From Trebouxia sp. TZW2008 (Eukaryota > Chlorophyta > Trebouxiophyceae > Trebouxiales > Trebouxiaceae): a DNA stretch of 64,000 nt. The notes under the pieces are model-generated. The model was given only the letters and a program-made list of their open reading frames with translations. It had not been told where the DNA came from and did not search any database. The translations under genes were made by a program, and so were the position numbers. Each line of letters starts with the position of its first letter. Position 1 is the stretch's first letter. This document shows, one piece after another, positions 27,346 to 40,900 of this stretch. Location: the NCBI GenBank assembly GCA_002118135.1, contig BDIU01000182.1, positions 62,001 through 126,000 of the forward strand, read 5' to 3'.

Positions 27346-28459
27346 CTGCTCAGTGTTTCAGCAGTCAGCCATGCAGTCAGCCATGCAGTTAACAATGCAG
27401 TCAACCTTGCACTCAACGATGCAGTCAGCCCAATTTGTCAAACATCAGCTTAGGGTGTATCATGGCTAATTGCCTAGCTTCTGCTGTCTGACACCAGTTT
27501 GCACAGGGCTTGACAGCTGCCTTGCCCTTGTTTGGCCATAGGGTAGCACAGATAATCATCAGCCATGTCACTCAGGGCTGAGGCAGTCAGCGTGGGTGTA
27601 CTTCAGCGTGCAGTGGACAGCCTTGAATTGTCAAGATAGAAATTCTTGCAGCATCTATTGATGTGCTCATGTCCAGCATGTCAAGCTGCCTTGCGCGAAG
27701 GATATTTCAGGGGCTTTGCAGTTCCCTCAACAGCTGTGCAGGACTTTGAAGCCAATTCAAGAAACACATCGCGTCTATGCTTGCATGTCACAGCTGCAGT
27801 GCTTCTGTTGCCAAGAATCTTGATCAACGACCTTGTCATGCATAACATCAAAGATGCTGACAGTCCATCAAATTGTCTGACTTCAGACACACCTTGAAAC
27901 GCATTAAAGCCAAATCATTTTATGATTAGGAATGACAAGCGCACACTCATCTTACTCGCAGCTGATGCTGAGTGCGAGCTCTCACGAGAGAGCACGCTGA
28001 GCATTGCAGACACAATGCACATGTGGATGTGAGCGATGGCATGAAATGACATCGAGGCAATGAATGTACTGCAGTTATACATTTGCATCATCTATATGAT
28101 TGCCATATGCATAACTTACACGTCATGCATTTGAAGCAGTTGTGTGATATTGCCAACAACCATAAGCAACTGCTGCTGAATGTTAGTGGTCACAAAGCGA
28201 ACTCGACATCACGTATGTAAAGCTGATGAGAATCTGCCTGGAGAACTGTTGAAGAGCGAATGCGTATGAAACAGACTCATATCATGCACAGCAAAACACT
28301 ACCACAAGCAAACAGGCATACAGAGGTGCACAACACTTTCGACAAAGTCAGCATTGCTTCGCTCAGAAATACTTGATTCTTTGTTGCAGGAACAGGGACT
28401 TGTGCAAGACTGTTGCTGTCATCATGCTTTGCAACCAATTGGTATGGCGCACAAGCCTA
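27346..28459. other. Convergent intergenic region with a short tandem repeat
   Basis: At 27359-27431, just past the MYND-CS stop, atgcagtcagcc recurs about six times with variation. A 252-base open frame at 27646-27897 has no ATG-proximal support, no splice sites and no recognisable family, and I do not call it. The rest is featureless. Confidence 0.4.
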
Positions 28460-30825
28460 TCATGGTGCTTCCGTGTGACCCACAATCCAGGGATGCTGAA
28501 TGACTTGCTGTAGCGGTAGCCGCTGTGCGGGGTCCTTCACCAGCAGCTGCACAAACATCAACAAAGTCTGTGTTTGCCAAGAATGCAACAAGAGTCACTC
28601 AAGACATGGGTAATTTGAGCGTGAGCATGCGCATGGCTGCAGCAATCAAGACCACGTCAAAGGGGAGAATGTCACAAACAAGCTGTTGTGAGATGTTAGG
28701 CAGTGATACACAAGCTCTGAGGTGCAATATGTTTGGCAGATCGTGCACATGACACAATGCAGAACGATTTCTTGATATTCTGTTCATGTGTTTTTGATCA
28801 TCCAAAGCGAGACATGCACATGGGCACAGAGCAAGCTGCGCGCAATGGAAGCAATCATTGTGTCAATACATGCTTGAGCAAGGTTGCTGCAAATACATGC
28901 TATGCTGTGAAGCAATCATTTTGCCATGTTGAGTCATGTTTCCTCAAGAATTCGGCCAACACATGCCATGCTAAGCCACCGACACAAGTTGACCATATTC
29001 TACCTTGCGCACCAAGTCCCTTGCTCCTGAGCTGACTGGAATGTCAGCTGGAAACTTCAAGTCCACTCTCAAGATGCGCTTGTATGTGTTGGAATGCCCC
29101 TCTGCTTCAAACGGTGGCTGACCAAACAGGAACTCGTAGCACAGCACACCCAGACTCCACACATCCACTGCAGAATCATGGTCGAGACCCTGGACCATCT
29201 CAGGGGGCAGATAGTCCAGAGTGCCACACAGAGTTTTCCTGCGGCTATTTGGCGCGTGAACTGACCAGCCAAAGTCTGCTATCTTGAGCTCTCCCTTCAT
29301 GCCCAGCAGCAAGTTCTCTGGCTTGATGTCTCGATGAATGACGTGCTTGGAGTGGCAGTACATGAGGGCCTTGGCTAGTGACGCTATGTACCTGCAGCAG
29401 AAAGCATTGGTTGAGATGACAGCCACACAAACAATAACTGAGGACAAAAAGTATGGTGGTTGTATTACAGTCCGAGCTAAGCTCATGTCTCAGACTGCAA
29501 AGGAACAGCATGTCCTTGTGATTGTGTATTTGATGAGAAATGAAGCTGTATATGTACATGTGCAAAGCTGGCTTTGCATTGATCTCAAGCATGCTCATGC
29601 TGCCATATGCATCAACTGCTCTGGTTTTGTGACACACCGCAAATGTCCTGTATTGACAAGCAGCGATGCGGTTGACTGGCATGCACCACCTGTCCACTGT
29701 GAATGTTCATCAAAGGTCAACAATGGACTGTAAAGTTCAAACTGCTTACACTGCAGTCCTCTTCTCGTCAAAGTGATGCGCCTCTTGCAGCTGCTTATAT
29801 AGCTCACCCTTGGCTGCATACTCCAGAATCAGGTACACACGGTCCTGCACCACCACATAATTGATTTTCATAGCTCACAGGCACACATGCGTTGGCTGGC
29901 TATATCAATGTGCCAGGTCCTGTTATAGCAGCTTTTGACATAGCTTGTGCCAGATCTTGGTTGTTATATGGCAGATTTGACAGATACTGATGTGCCACAC
30001 GTTGCTATGGATGCACCAGATGTCACAGAGTTTCATGTGCCAGCTAAAGGTGCTTGACAAATCAACAGACATCCTGGTGCTTACATTGTCATAGAAGTAG
30101 CCGTACAGGCGCAGAATGTTGGGATGGCGCAAGTGAGACTGGATCTCAACTTCTCTGCGCAGTTGGTGCTCCACGTTTGAGTCGCGCAACTGATTCTTGA
30201 ACAAGACCTGCAACATTCAGAATCAGTTCTGCTCAAAATGAATACGCAAGCACAATAGGGATGGAAATGCCTGTCAGATGATTAACCTGTCTTACCTTGA
30301 GAGCTATGATAAACTTTGTCTGCCTCTCCCTAGCCAAGTAGACATTGCCAAACTTGCCACGGCCAAGGGGCTTGCCAATGTCAAAGTCAGTCAACTGCCA
30401 TCTCCTGTCTTTGTCACTGCTGCTGACAGAGCTCCTGCTGCTTGCAGCTGCAGCCTTGAAGTCAGGGGCTGGTCTGCTAGTCTGGGTGTGATCACGTGCC
30501 TGCTCAGCCATCCTGGGTGGGGGAGGCCCCATAGGCTCCGCTGGAGCAGCTGCAGCATGCTGTGCTCTAGGAAGCTGATTGTTCGTTGGCTTGAGAGGCG
30601 CCCTGACGCTGGCAGTCTGACTGAACTTGGCTTGCTTTTCTGCTGGTTGGAGACCACCCCAGTCAGCAGGTCTCTTATTCTTCAACAGGTTTGTCGCTGA
30701 CAAATTTTCCTGTTCATACGAAGATTGTCAGCAAAGGAAGTGTGCTCGACAACACCAGCATGCTTGAGCCACTGACATACCTTATCAAGAGCTGCATCAG
30801 TCCGGTCAAACTTTACAGGCATCAT
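28460..30825 (-). CDS. Aurora-family mitotic serine/threonine kinase
   Basis: Six exons on the minus strand (30825-30781, 30709-30296, 30207-30085, 29844-29750, 29391-29004, 28546-28460) encode 383 aa. Aurora kinases control centrosome, spindle and chromosomal-passenger functions. After an approximately 115-residue Pro/Ala-rich extension come the glycine loop ([17 protein letters not shown]), the lysine in FIIALK, the catalytic loop [19 protein letters not shown] and the Aurora-diagnostic activation loop [16 protein letters not shown], with the Thr autophosphorylated in the family. The C-lobe ends [20 protein letters not shown]. The start ATG is followed by a second ATG; exon 1 is only 15 codons but joins cleanly. 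No catalytic residue is missing. The long N-terminus resembles plant alpha-Aurora or animal Aurora A more than beta-Aurora. Confidence 0.95.
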
Positions 30826-31962
30826 CGTAGAACAAGTATCGACGACCAAGTCTAACAAGCTCGCCGACGCTCAATGTGGCTGCTCTCCCTGCCTGCTACG
30901 AAGCCACCTTGCAGCTCCAGCAGGTCGGGTAGCGGCTTGAGCATTCCTTGAGCAGATCTGCTGTTGCAGTTGCAGCTGGCTCAGGTGGTCAGTCATGAGC
31001 ATAATCGTATTTTCGAAAAAAGTGCTTCATGTTCGTCAAGCGTGCAATTCACGCTTTGCGCTCCGACTTAGAGCTGCGAGGTGCCATGCGCATACATATA
31101 TTGTAGCAGCCGTGACATCAAACATCATGCTGATAGCTACAACGACAACCATGCATCAGAGTTACATATGATGGGAAATATGCACACCTGCCTCCAACTT
31201 AAAGGCCAGTCATTGGCAATGTTATCACCAATGAGCACAGGCGCTGCTATAAACGAGGCCAGCTGCTTATTACATGTTGACATTTGCATTTGCAGAAAAG
31301 AGCTCTGGCCATGTTTGCGCAGGACAGCATACCAGCATGCATGTGCGCAACACAAAAGCAGATTGGAGGTCCTCCAAGTTCCTGAGCGTGTGTATATTTG
31401 TGATGCCACATGTGCATGTTGCCACGGCGGTCTTACACACAGTCAAGCCGTGCCCAGGCTGCAAATGTCGCAATGCAAATCCAAACAAGCAGCAATTGCA
31501 CTGCTACCACTTCGTTGGGAAGCCTCATTTCGCCCCAACCTGTTTGGCAAGTGCATGTCTGCATTTCATGAAAAGCAATTATTGCCTACAAATTCTTGGT
31601 GCGTCCAGCACGGTGGTCAAGTCACTTGACAGCATGCTGCATTGGCTGCATGGTTTGCATGTTCTGCAGAATGTGCAATGACTGCAGTGTGGGGTAAAGT
31701 ACTACTGCAGGCTTTGCACCTGCGAGAGGGCGGTCTGCAAAACGCAGCCCCATCGTCTGAAGCCATCATCGGAAAGTCACTAAGACTGTGCCGCTCAGCG
31801 CCCGTATGTGCCAAATTTGCGCAGCAACTCTGATGCGAGTGCGCACACGACTTTGAGTGGCTGCTGACAGGGCATACTTGAGCGGTCAAGCTGGAGATCA
31901 GGCCGTTTTAGCCCCTTGTCAGCCACACCGGCTTGGACAAGGCTGCAGCTGGGCTGGATAGC
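30826..31962. promoter_or_regulatory. Divergent upstream region, Aurora (-) and TRAF1-like (+)
   Basis: This 1.1-kb region separates two divergent starts. A 180-codon + strand frame (31084-31629) is unusually long for non-coding DNA here, but its Cys/His-rich composition is like a shadow frame and it has no splice context. No cell-cycle box was spotted near the Aurora start. Confidence 0.35.
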
Positions 31963-34900
31963 ATGGGGCAAGCGAGGCTCAGGGAGGCGCTCAACGCAGG
32001 CGGCCCCGGCACGCAAAAGGAGAAGGGTCCTCCCGTTGCAGATGGCATTTTGACGGTAACTCCAGATACAGCGGAAGCACTTGAGTGGAAGAGCAGACGG
32101 TCAGCCATTGACAGCGCTGGTACATCTTCGTCCTATCTAGAAGATGAAGACGGTGTGTCTCTGACTGCTGTTGCCTTGAATAAGCTGCCAAGTGCTATAT
32201 TGAGTCTGAGCTTGCTTGTGCATTGATCTCTTTCAGAACCTCAGCCCCATGGTTTATATGGGAAGTTCACCTGGAAGATTGAGAACTTCTCTGAGATCAG
32301 CAAGAGAGAGCTGAGAAGCACCGTCTTTGAAGTGGGCAACTATAAGTGGTAAGCAGCTGCCACGAGTACTGGTACAAGATAGCGCTGCGCTAGTGATGTC
32401 TGCGCCAAGTCTGACAAGTGTACGCTTGTACAGGTACATTTTGGTGTATCCTCAAGGTTGTGATGTGTGCAACCATCTCTCGCTGTTCCTATGCGTGGCA
32501 GATTACGACAAGCTGCTGCCAGGTGAGCAGTTGCTCTGTGCTGGCAAAGCTGCCTTCAAGACTACTCTGGACACTATGCTGTTGTGCTTCACTGCACATG
32601 CACACTGTTTGCAAATTTACTCCCAAAAGCACCCTGACATACGCATTCATGCATGATGTTTGTAGGTTGGAGCCATTTTGCCCAGTTCACCATTGCAGTG
32701 GTGAACAAAGACCCCAAGAAGTCTAAGTATTCTGGTAAGCAACATCGTCATGCCAGGCCTGTTGCTGCATCATCCAAAGATCATGCTTAACATGCCAATT
32801 GTGTCATTCTTGTCCTGTTATGCATCATAGATCTCCCTCATCTGCAATGGTGCAATTGTTGATCCATCATCCAGATGCAATGTAGCCTCTCAAACTCTGG
32901 CGGCACTCTGCCATCAGAGTGATGATGGCAGAGTGCCGCCAACATAGGAATTGTCAGTGCTGCTGCTGCTGATTGATGCCATTGAAATATGTTGTGCCAT
33001 TCTTGTCCTGATTTGCGTTATTGACCTCGCCCAACTATGATGGCGCTTGTCAGTGGCGCTACTGTTGCTGCAGATACTCTGCACCGATTCTGCAAAAAGG
33101 AGCATGACTGGGGCTGGAAGAAGTTCATGGAGCTCTCCAAAGTCTTGGAAGGCTTCACAGTTGCCAATACATTAGTCATCAAAGCTCAGGTTCAGGTCAT
33201 CAGGTACGTCACTTACCACCCACCTGCCAGTCATCAACATACTATGAATCTATCATCAACACATTGTCAGTATTTCACCAAGAGTAGTCATCAAATTCAA
33301 GGCTCAGGTCATCAGATGTGTCACTTTGGGCAACTTTGCTGGAGAGAATGCACATGGCAAAGCAGGAATTTGCAAATGGCTTGTATCTTTCAACATACTG
33401 TCAAGCTGCATCAATGACAGCAATCTTGCAAGACCTTAGATGCAGCTGGAGCAGCAGCAGCAGCAGCGGCAGCGGCAGCGTCAATGCACGCAACAGCAAT
33501 CAGAGGGTCAGTTGCGGCAGCAAGTAACAATGGCCATCATTGTCATCAGCAAACACGATTGACGGCTGCTGTCAGTAGTTATCTTGACAAGAGCCTCCAG
33601 CATCTTGCTGGACAGCATGCACTGTACCCATCACAGTGGGATGCCCAAAGTGGTCGCGGCTTCATTTCAGCTTGCATTACAGATTTCAATGATGGCATCC
33701 AGACAGCACATCTGCCCACGGTCAGGCCTGCGCAATGTGCTATGCGTGAAGGCTGCGCTGCTCAAAGCAAACCGGCATCTGATGTAAAAAAGGCATTACA
33801 TCAAGAAATTCGAAGCTGTTGTCATTGGCAATGGTACGCAGCTTTGGCCTGCCCTCATGCGTACGATTTACAGCAAGTCAGAATGCTTGTTGTGACATAT
33901 GCTGTCACAACGTGCAAGCTGAATTGCTCTCAGTTGCAGGGTGGCAAGGCAGGCTTTCTGTTGCTGCCATCTGGCAGCAAGCACTGAGATGCTGCGGCCC
34001 TGAAGCCATGTCCTTTGCCGTGACAGCCAGACCTGGCATATGCACGCCTGTTGTGTTGTGATACACATGACTGCAATACTTAACTCAGGCTGTGCTCTCA
34101 GAGGCACTGCACATGTAGGCCCAGTTTGTCGATTTCACGCCTGCAACTTTTGTATAAAGGCAGTTGGAATGCTGGACGTGGCTGCTGTACACATCCAAAG
34201 CGCAACTTGCCAGGACACACCGTACCTGCCTTTTGCATGGGTTGTCTCAGGTGTAAGCACAAGTTTGTGCGTGGATGCCCTAAGTTATGATCTCCTGGTC
34301 CTGGACAAACACCAACTGTTGCATGCAGCCTTCTTTGACGTATTAGACTACGGGTCTTTGCCTTCAAAGGCTATGCAGTTTGCGGAAATAAGCTGTGTCT
34401 GCCTTTGAGGTGCTTGGACCCTCAACACAGTCGTGACTTGGTGTCTGACAGTGTCAATTCCAGCTCTGACAACTTGTACCTTTTGCAGGGATGGGCTAAG
34501 TCTGCCCTACACATGCTTGAACCCACTGTACAGATGCGAGTTGCCGCGTGTGTGCCATAGAACAGTCTGGCTCTGAAGAGCTGTATGATTAAAAGCAATA
34601 GGCTGAGCCCTTAGTTCAAATGCTGAAACCCTCAGTCAAGTATTGAGAGACTGTATCATTTGCAGGGATAGGCCAAGTCTGCCCTTCAGATGTTTGGACC
34701 CTCAGTACAGGCGTGAGTTGGTGCGAGTGTACCTGACAAATGTTGAGGGCATCTGCCGCCGCTTTGTGGATGAAAAGCGGGAGAGCCTGATGCGTATCAA
34801 GGAAACCACTGCTAGCTTCAAAGCGTACTGGTCTAGCCAGACTGCTGGCGACAAGAAGGCACTTGTTCAACACAAGGGCAGCGACATGCTCAAGGTCAAT

Positions 34901-37900
34901 TGTGCATGCTTGCCCTTACAGTCTTTTGCTTGACTGAAAGCCTCATGCGCATCAAGCAAACCGCTACCAGCTAAAAAGCGTACTGCTTCAGTCAGACTGC
35001 TGGAAGCAAGAAGGCGCTTGTGCAGCATAAGGGCAGCAACATGCTCAGGGTCAGTTGTGCATGCTTGCCCTTACAGTCCTTTCCTTGCCTGAAAGCCTGA
35101 TGCGCATCAAGCAAACCGCTACCAGCTCCAAAGCGTACTGGTCTAGCCAGACTGCTGGCGACAAGAAGGCACTTGTTCAACACAAGGGCAGCGACATGCT
35201 CAAGTTCAGTTGTGCATGCTTGCCCTTACAGTCCCTTGCTTGCCTGAAAGCCTCATGCGCATCAAGCAAACCGCTACCAGCTTCAAAGCGTATTGGTCTA
35301 GCCAGACCGCTGGTGACAAGAAGGCGCTTGTGCAACACAAGAGCAGCGACAAGCACAAGGTTAAGCATGCCTGCTGACCTTCCCACTGCCGCGACCTGCT
35401 ACTTCAGACAGTTGTGGCCAAATCGTATTCATTGAGAGGTATGTGTACACTGCTGCAAACTGCTTGTTGCGGATGTTTGTGGCTGATCACTTTCATTGAG
35501 AGGCTTTGCAGGGTTCAGTCTCCAGGCTTTCACACAAAGAGATTACAGATGCAGGTCTTGGCAGTAACTTGAAAGACACGCAGGCTTTTGTGGGTTTGCA
35601 TAGGATGTGTTGTTTTCCTTTAAGTGTGCTCAATGCATGGTGTATGCACAGGGGCTGGTGAAGCGCTTCTTCAATGAGAAGGAAGTGACCAGCACGCTGG
35701 TCATGGATGCGCTATTCAGTGGGTGCAAGCAAGTCGAGGAAGCCAGCAGAGCCAGCATTGGTCCCAAGGTACATTACAGCTGAAACAGGTTTTTTGACCC
35801 ATATATACAGTAGTTTTCCTTGCACAATTAATGCTCTAACTACCAAAGCAATGCCGAGTCATCTTTTAATCTTTACCTTTGTCATCTTCACCTTGACGGT
35901 TGCGGAGAATTTCCCAAACGCCCTTACGTCGCATACATTCGACTCAAGAGTACCACTGCAATTTTAATGCAGTGCTTGATACCCCAATGCACTGTCCTCA
36001 CAGCAAGAATGCTCTTGCATCAACAGATGACTGTGTCAAGCCATCAGTAACAGATCCTAAAGTGCTGTGCGGCACAGACTCAGCAGCTCAGACAGATGTC
36101 AAAAAGAACTCAGTGGCTGCAATCTGCCGAGCAGCTGTACAGCTACTGAGTCATTTGTGACTTCTCTTTGAGCGCTCAGCCATCTCTTCTGTTGTCATTT
36201 ACAGTGTCTTGAAAAGTCCTCATATCGCACACAGGCGCATGTCTGGTCTTATGTATCAGGAGCATGTGCATGAGACGCAGACAACATGAGCAGCACAGAC
36301 TCAGCTGCTCAGAAAGTCGTATCTGATGGCTCAGCATGTGTACATCTGCTCAGTAGAATGCAGCTGCTGAGTCATCTGCAACATCTCTCTCAGCGCTAGG
36401 ACTCCTCTGCTATTGTCAGTGTCATGTACAGTGTCTTAAAGTCCGTTTGTAGCAGACAGGCACATGCCTGGTATACTGTATCAAGACCAAGTGTACCAAA
36501 GCATGTGTACCAAAGCATATGTACCAGACGCAGGCATTGTGAGCAGAACAGACTCAGCCGCTCAGAAAGTTGTATCTGATGGCTCACCATGTGTACATCT
36601 GCTCAGTAGAATGCAGCTGCTGAGTCATCTGCAACATCTCTCTCGGCGCTAGGACTCCTCTGCTAATGTCAGTGTCATGTACAGTGTCTTAAAGCCCGTT
36701 TGTAGCAGACAGGCACATGCCTGGTACACTGTATCAAGACCAAGTGTACCGAAGCATGTGTACCAAAGCATATGTACCAGACGCAGGCATTATGAGCAGA
36801 ACAGACGCAGCCGCTCAAGAAGTTGTATTTATTGGCTCAGGATCTGTACATCTGCTCAGTAGAATGCAGCTGCTGAGTCATCTGCAACATCTCCCTCAGC
36901 GCTAGGATTCCTCTGCTAATTTGTTGGTCATTCATAAGGTCTTGGACGTGTCCGTGTATGACAGACAGGCCCATGCCTACACCTTACATCAGGGTCAGGG
37001 TTATCAAAGCACGTGCGATAGACTCAGAAATTATGCGCTGATCAGACTCAACAGCTCAGAGAGTTGTTCCTTATGACTCAGTTGCTGCACATCTGCTCAG
37101 TAGAGTGCAGCTGCTGAGTCGACCTTGTGCATCTCAAGACCTCTCTGCTGATGTCAGGGTCATCCACTCGGTCTTGGAGGTGTCCCTGCACAGCAGACAT
37201 GCGCTTGCCTGATACGCCTGTATCAGGGCTGCCTTTGCCAAAGCATTAGAGTCAGATTCAGAAACTATGAGCAGAGCAGGCTCAGCAGCTCATAGAGTTG
37301 TTCCCTGTGACTCAGGTGCTGTGCATCTGCTCAGTAGGATGCCGCTGCTGAGTCATCTGCTACGTCTCTCTGAGCGCTAGGACCTCTCTGCTGTTGTCGG
37401 TCATTTACAGTGTCTTGGCAGTGTTCTAGTGTAGCAAACATGCACAGGCCTCGTTCACCATATCAGGTCTGACTTTACCAGCGCAAGGGCACTAGATCCA
37501 GGAATTACAAGCAAGACAGTCTTAGCAGCGCAGGACAGTACTGAAGCCAACTCAGCAGAGTTCAGCTAGTGAGCGGTCTTCTGCACCTTGCTGAGCGTAA
37601 AGACCTCTCTGCTGTAGTCAGCATTTTCTACGTCATCTTGGAGGGGTTTTGAATAGCAGGCATGTACAGCAGACTTGTACCTGCCTGGTTGCTGTTTAGG
37701 TCGCCCGCACCACACCAGTTAAGTTTGTTGAGTAGCGTTTGTGGCATGTCCTATCAAGGACTCCCACCTCATGACTGTTGCTTTGGCTGAACAAGTTGCA
37801 GCCAGCACAGGAGCAAAAAGTGCATGACCCTGATCTCATATAATGATCTCCAAATTCATAATGTTGCTACCTTATGTGAGAGTCCCATCTGTAAGAGCGC

Positions 37901-40900
37901 CTCATTGTCTGCCTTTGCAGGGCAAGAGGCGAGTCTCAAGCCCGCCAGTAGTCATCAACGCAGACAAGAACGTGTATGCTCTTGGGCAGGATGTCCTGGC
38001 AGTGCTTGAGAAGGCCTGCCAGGAAACCATTCCAATGCTCAGGTATGCTCTTGACGCTTCAGCATGCGTAAGGCAATGAATTTGATGGTGCGCTGGACCT
38101 GTCTTACAGTGCAGACAACTAATCAACAGCAGAAGTGTCAACAAGCACGCAGTGCTGCTGTTTGTCTTTAGCGTGTTCTATGGCAGCCATTCAAGCATTG
38201 CTGCTTTTGCAGATTGCCTGGGTCTGCAATCAAAGCATGTCTGTGTGCAACAGACGCATACAGCAGTGTCATATGTGCAGGGATTGTAACAGGGATTTCA
38301 TTGTGGGGGTGAGTAAGGCAGTATTATGTGTGCAGGGATGACAAGCCTGCAGATGCTTTGACATTGCGGCATGGCCCTGAGACTGATGACTACAACAGAG
38401 ACTTCATTGAAAGGGATGAGAAGCGTCTTGCAGACCTAGGTCGCAAGACTGTGGAGATGTATGTCATTGCCCATATCATTGCAGACCTAGAGGTGAGAGG
38501 ATAACAAAGGGCTTGTCTAATGTTTGATATAACATGTAATTTGGACACATTCTGAATGCTGAGTCTGCTGAAGGCTCAGATGCCTCCTCAACACAAGTGT
38601 GTCTGCGATACTACTCATCCTAGCCGAAGCATCTCCCGCATCGTTCCATGCAAAATGGAGACACTTTGGTTCCTGTTTCTGACGCTGCTGAATTTGTCTC
38701 GCTGTAGTTTGAACTGCTGAAGTTGCGCTGATTGTGTTTGCAACTGATGCGCAGGAGCACCACGTCAAGTTTGAGAAGTACAAGATGCAGGATGCCCTCA
38801 TCCAGGAAGAGGAAGAGGGGCAGCGCCTAGACAAGAACAAGGCTGCTGCCAAAGCAGCTGCTGACAAAGAAAAGAAGCAACGCAAGAAGGTACATGCTCA
38901 TCAATGTGACATTGGTCCTGACTTGACACAGACCCTATGATGCACAAGGCTGTCACGCAACGCTTATCTCATCAATCAGCACTGTCATGGTCGTCGCAGT
39001 AGCCCAGGTGTACAATGAGTACCTCAATACACCAGTACTACAGCATTTGCCCTACAGATCAGCACTGCAATGATGATCACCATGCTGCAGCTGTGAGAAG
39101 CGTGTATGTGTCAAGCAGTGAAATTTTACCCGTGCTGTTGGGCGCCACTGAAATGCTGATCACTGTGGTCCAGGTTTGCAGAGTGTCTGTGAAGCAAGCA
39201 CAGACATAAATTAGCTCTAGATTGGAGTGCTAGTCGAATGCTGTGTCTTTGCTGTCTTGACATACACATGACACCTGTGGCCCAGGTTTACAGGGACTCC
39301 TGATGCAAAGGACAAAACACCAGTCAGCCTTGTCTGCACGCTTTTGCATGTTGCAGGAGTGCTAAATGTGTATCTGCAAAGCAATGAGACAACAACTGTC
39401 ATGTTTGCTATCTTTGCAGTAGGATCCTCTGTGGCCAATTGTGCCAGAGTCTGTACGTACGAAGCATGGAGACAATGATGGCGGTGTTGGCACTGCAATG
39501 GAGTCCTGCATGGCGCAGATCTGTGTACACCATATATCTGAAAAGCAGCAAGACAGCAGTGGTTCATTTTGCAAACACATCCGTGTCATGCCATTGCAAA
39601 TTGAGTATTTTGTATGGCGATTGACTGGTCTTGATTGTATAAGAACATGTAACACTTCTTCACCACGCTTTGCACGCTGCAGGAGAAGAGGCAGGCGCGG
39701 GCAGAGGCTGAGTCAGCACGGCGCGAGGCTGAAGAAGCTGAACGGTCTAGGGCTGAGGAGCTGAAGCGGGCTGAGAGCGAGCGTGCACAGACTCAGGAGG
39801 CTGACAGCAGGTCAGTCATGTGCAAGGCATAGCTAACTTGTACACGTATTAATAGGAAGGGCATGTCAGAATCTGTTGTAGCATTGCTGGCTGTCTGAAT
39901 CAACACAGGACTGTAAGCCTGTGCCCATGCAGGCCCCATTGCAGCATGCCACATATCAGCCCTCTGTATCATTTGGGAGGCTGCTGCTGAGCAGCTGTGT
40001 GCAGCGTCTATATATATCTCTGTGTACACTGCTTTTCAGTAAGCCGCTCACGCTTGCAGGCGTGTACAAGAGGCTGTAGACAAGGCGCAAGCAGAAGCCA
40101 TGCAGAAGGCGGCAGCCAGTAGCTCAGGAGGAGCAACAGAGCTGACTGTGGGCAAGGCCATTGAAGCCAGCAAGGAAGCCGCTGCGCAGCTGGCTGCCAA
40201 GGGTCTTAGTCATCAGGCCGGACCTGACCCTGCTGATGGGCCCAGCAGGTGAGCTTTGCATTGCTGCATACCATAGGGTGTTTTCTTGGTTTCAGAGCTG
40301 CAAACCCAGATGTCAAGTGCAAGTCTGAGCATGCTCTTGACATCCTGCACGGCGCAATATTGATTGCTCAGGCAACAATGCAGCCCACCAGTAGAATTGC
40401 AAAGCCTGTGTTTCAGTATGCGAACATGCTCTGCAAATAGCATCGGTTGCTCATCATAGCTGCAACGATGTTTATCACGCTTTGACATGCACTAGAGGCG
40501 CATACATCTTGGGAGATGGGCTGTAAGGCTGATGCCCAGATCAACCCTCAGACTATTGGAAACATGAGCATGCAAAGTGATTCAGTCATTGATATATGCA
40601 CAATGCAAATTTGTGCAACTCGGTGCTGCAGTAGTACAAGCACAGCGACAAAGGAGGACAGGGGAGGGGTGGTCGGAGGCCAGGGCTCAGGGGCCCTTGC
40701 CAGTGCCTGCTCATCACTTACTGATGTCCTGGCTGATGAAGAGGAGTGCAGCGGCAGCAGCAGGAGGCTGGTTGCGGACAGTGAAGATGGTTTCAGCTAT
40801 AATGGTGATGAGACAGAGTCGCAGGAGGTAAACAATTTTTTTGCTGCCTTTGCAGCTTGCCTCTGGCGTGACTTCTTGTCTGTTATCAGGGAACTCAGTT

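Noticed and set aside
27646..27897. 83-codon ORF between MYND-CS and Aurora
   Set aside because: No family, no promoter or splice signals, and it lies in a convergent 3' region.
31084..31629. 180-codon + strand ORF upstream of the TRAF1-like gene
   Set aside because: Cys/His-rich shadow-like composition, no splice context, no recognisable family; probably chance or 5' leader.
34935..35360. Intronic copies of TRAF1-like exon 6 as genuine mutually exclusive exons
   Set aside because: An in-frame stop in copy 2, loss of the donor in copy 3 and out-of-phase pseudo-acceptors argue for decayed duplicates.
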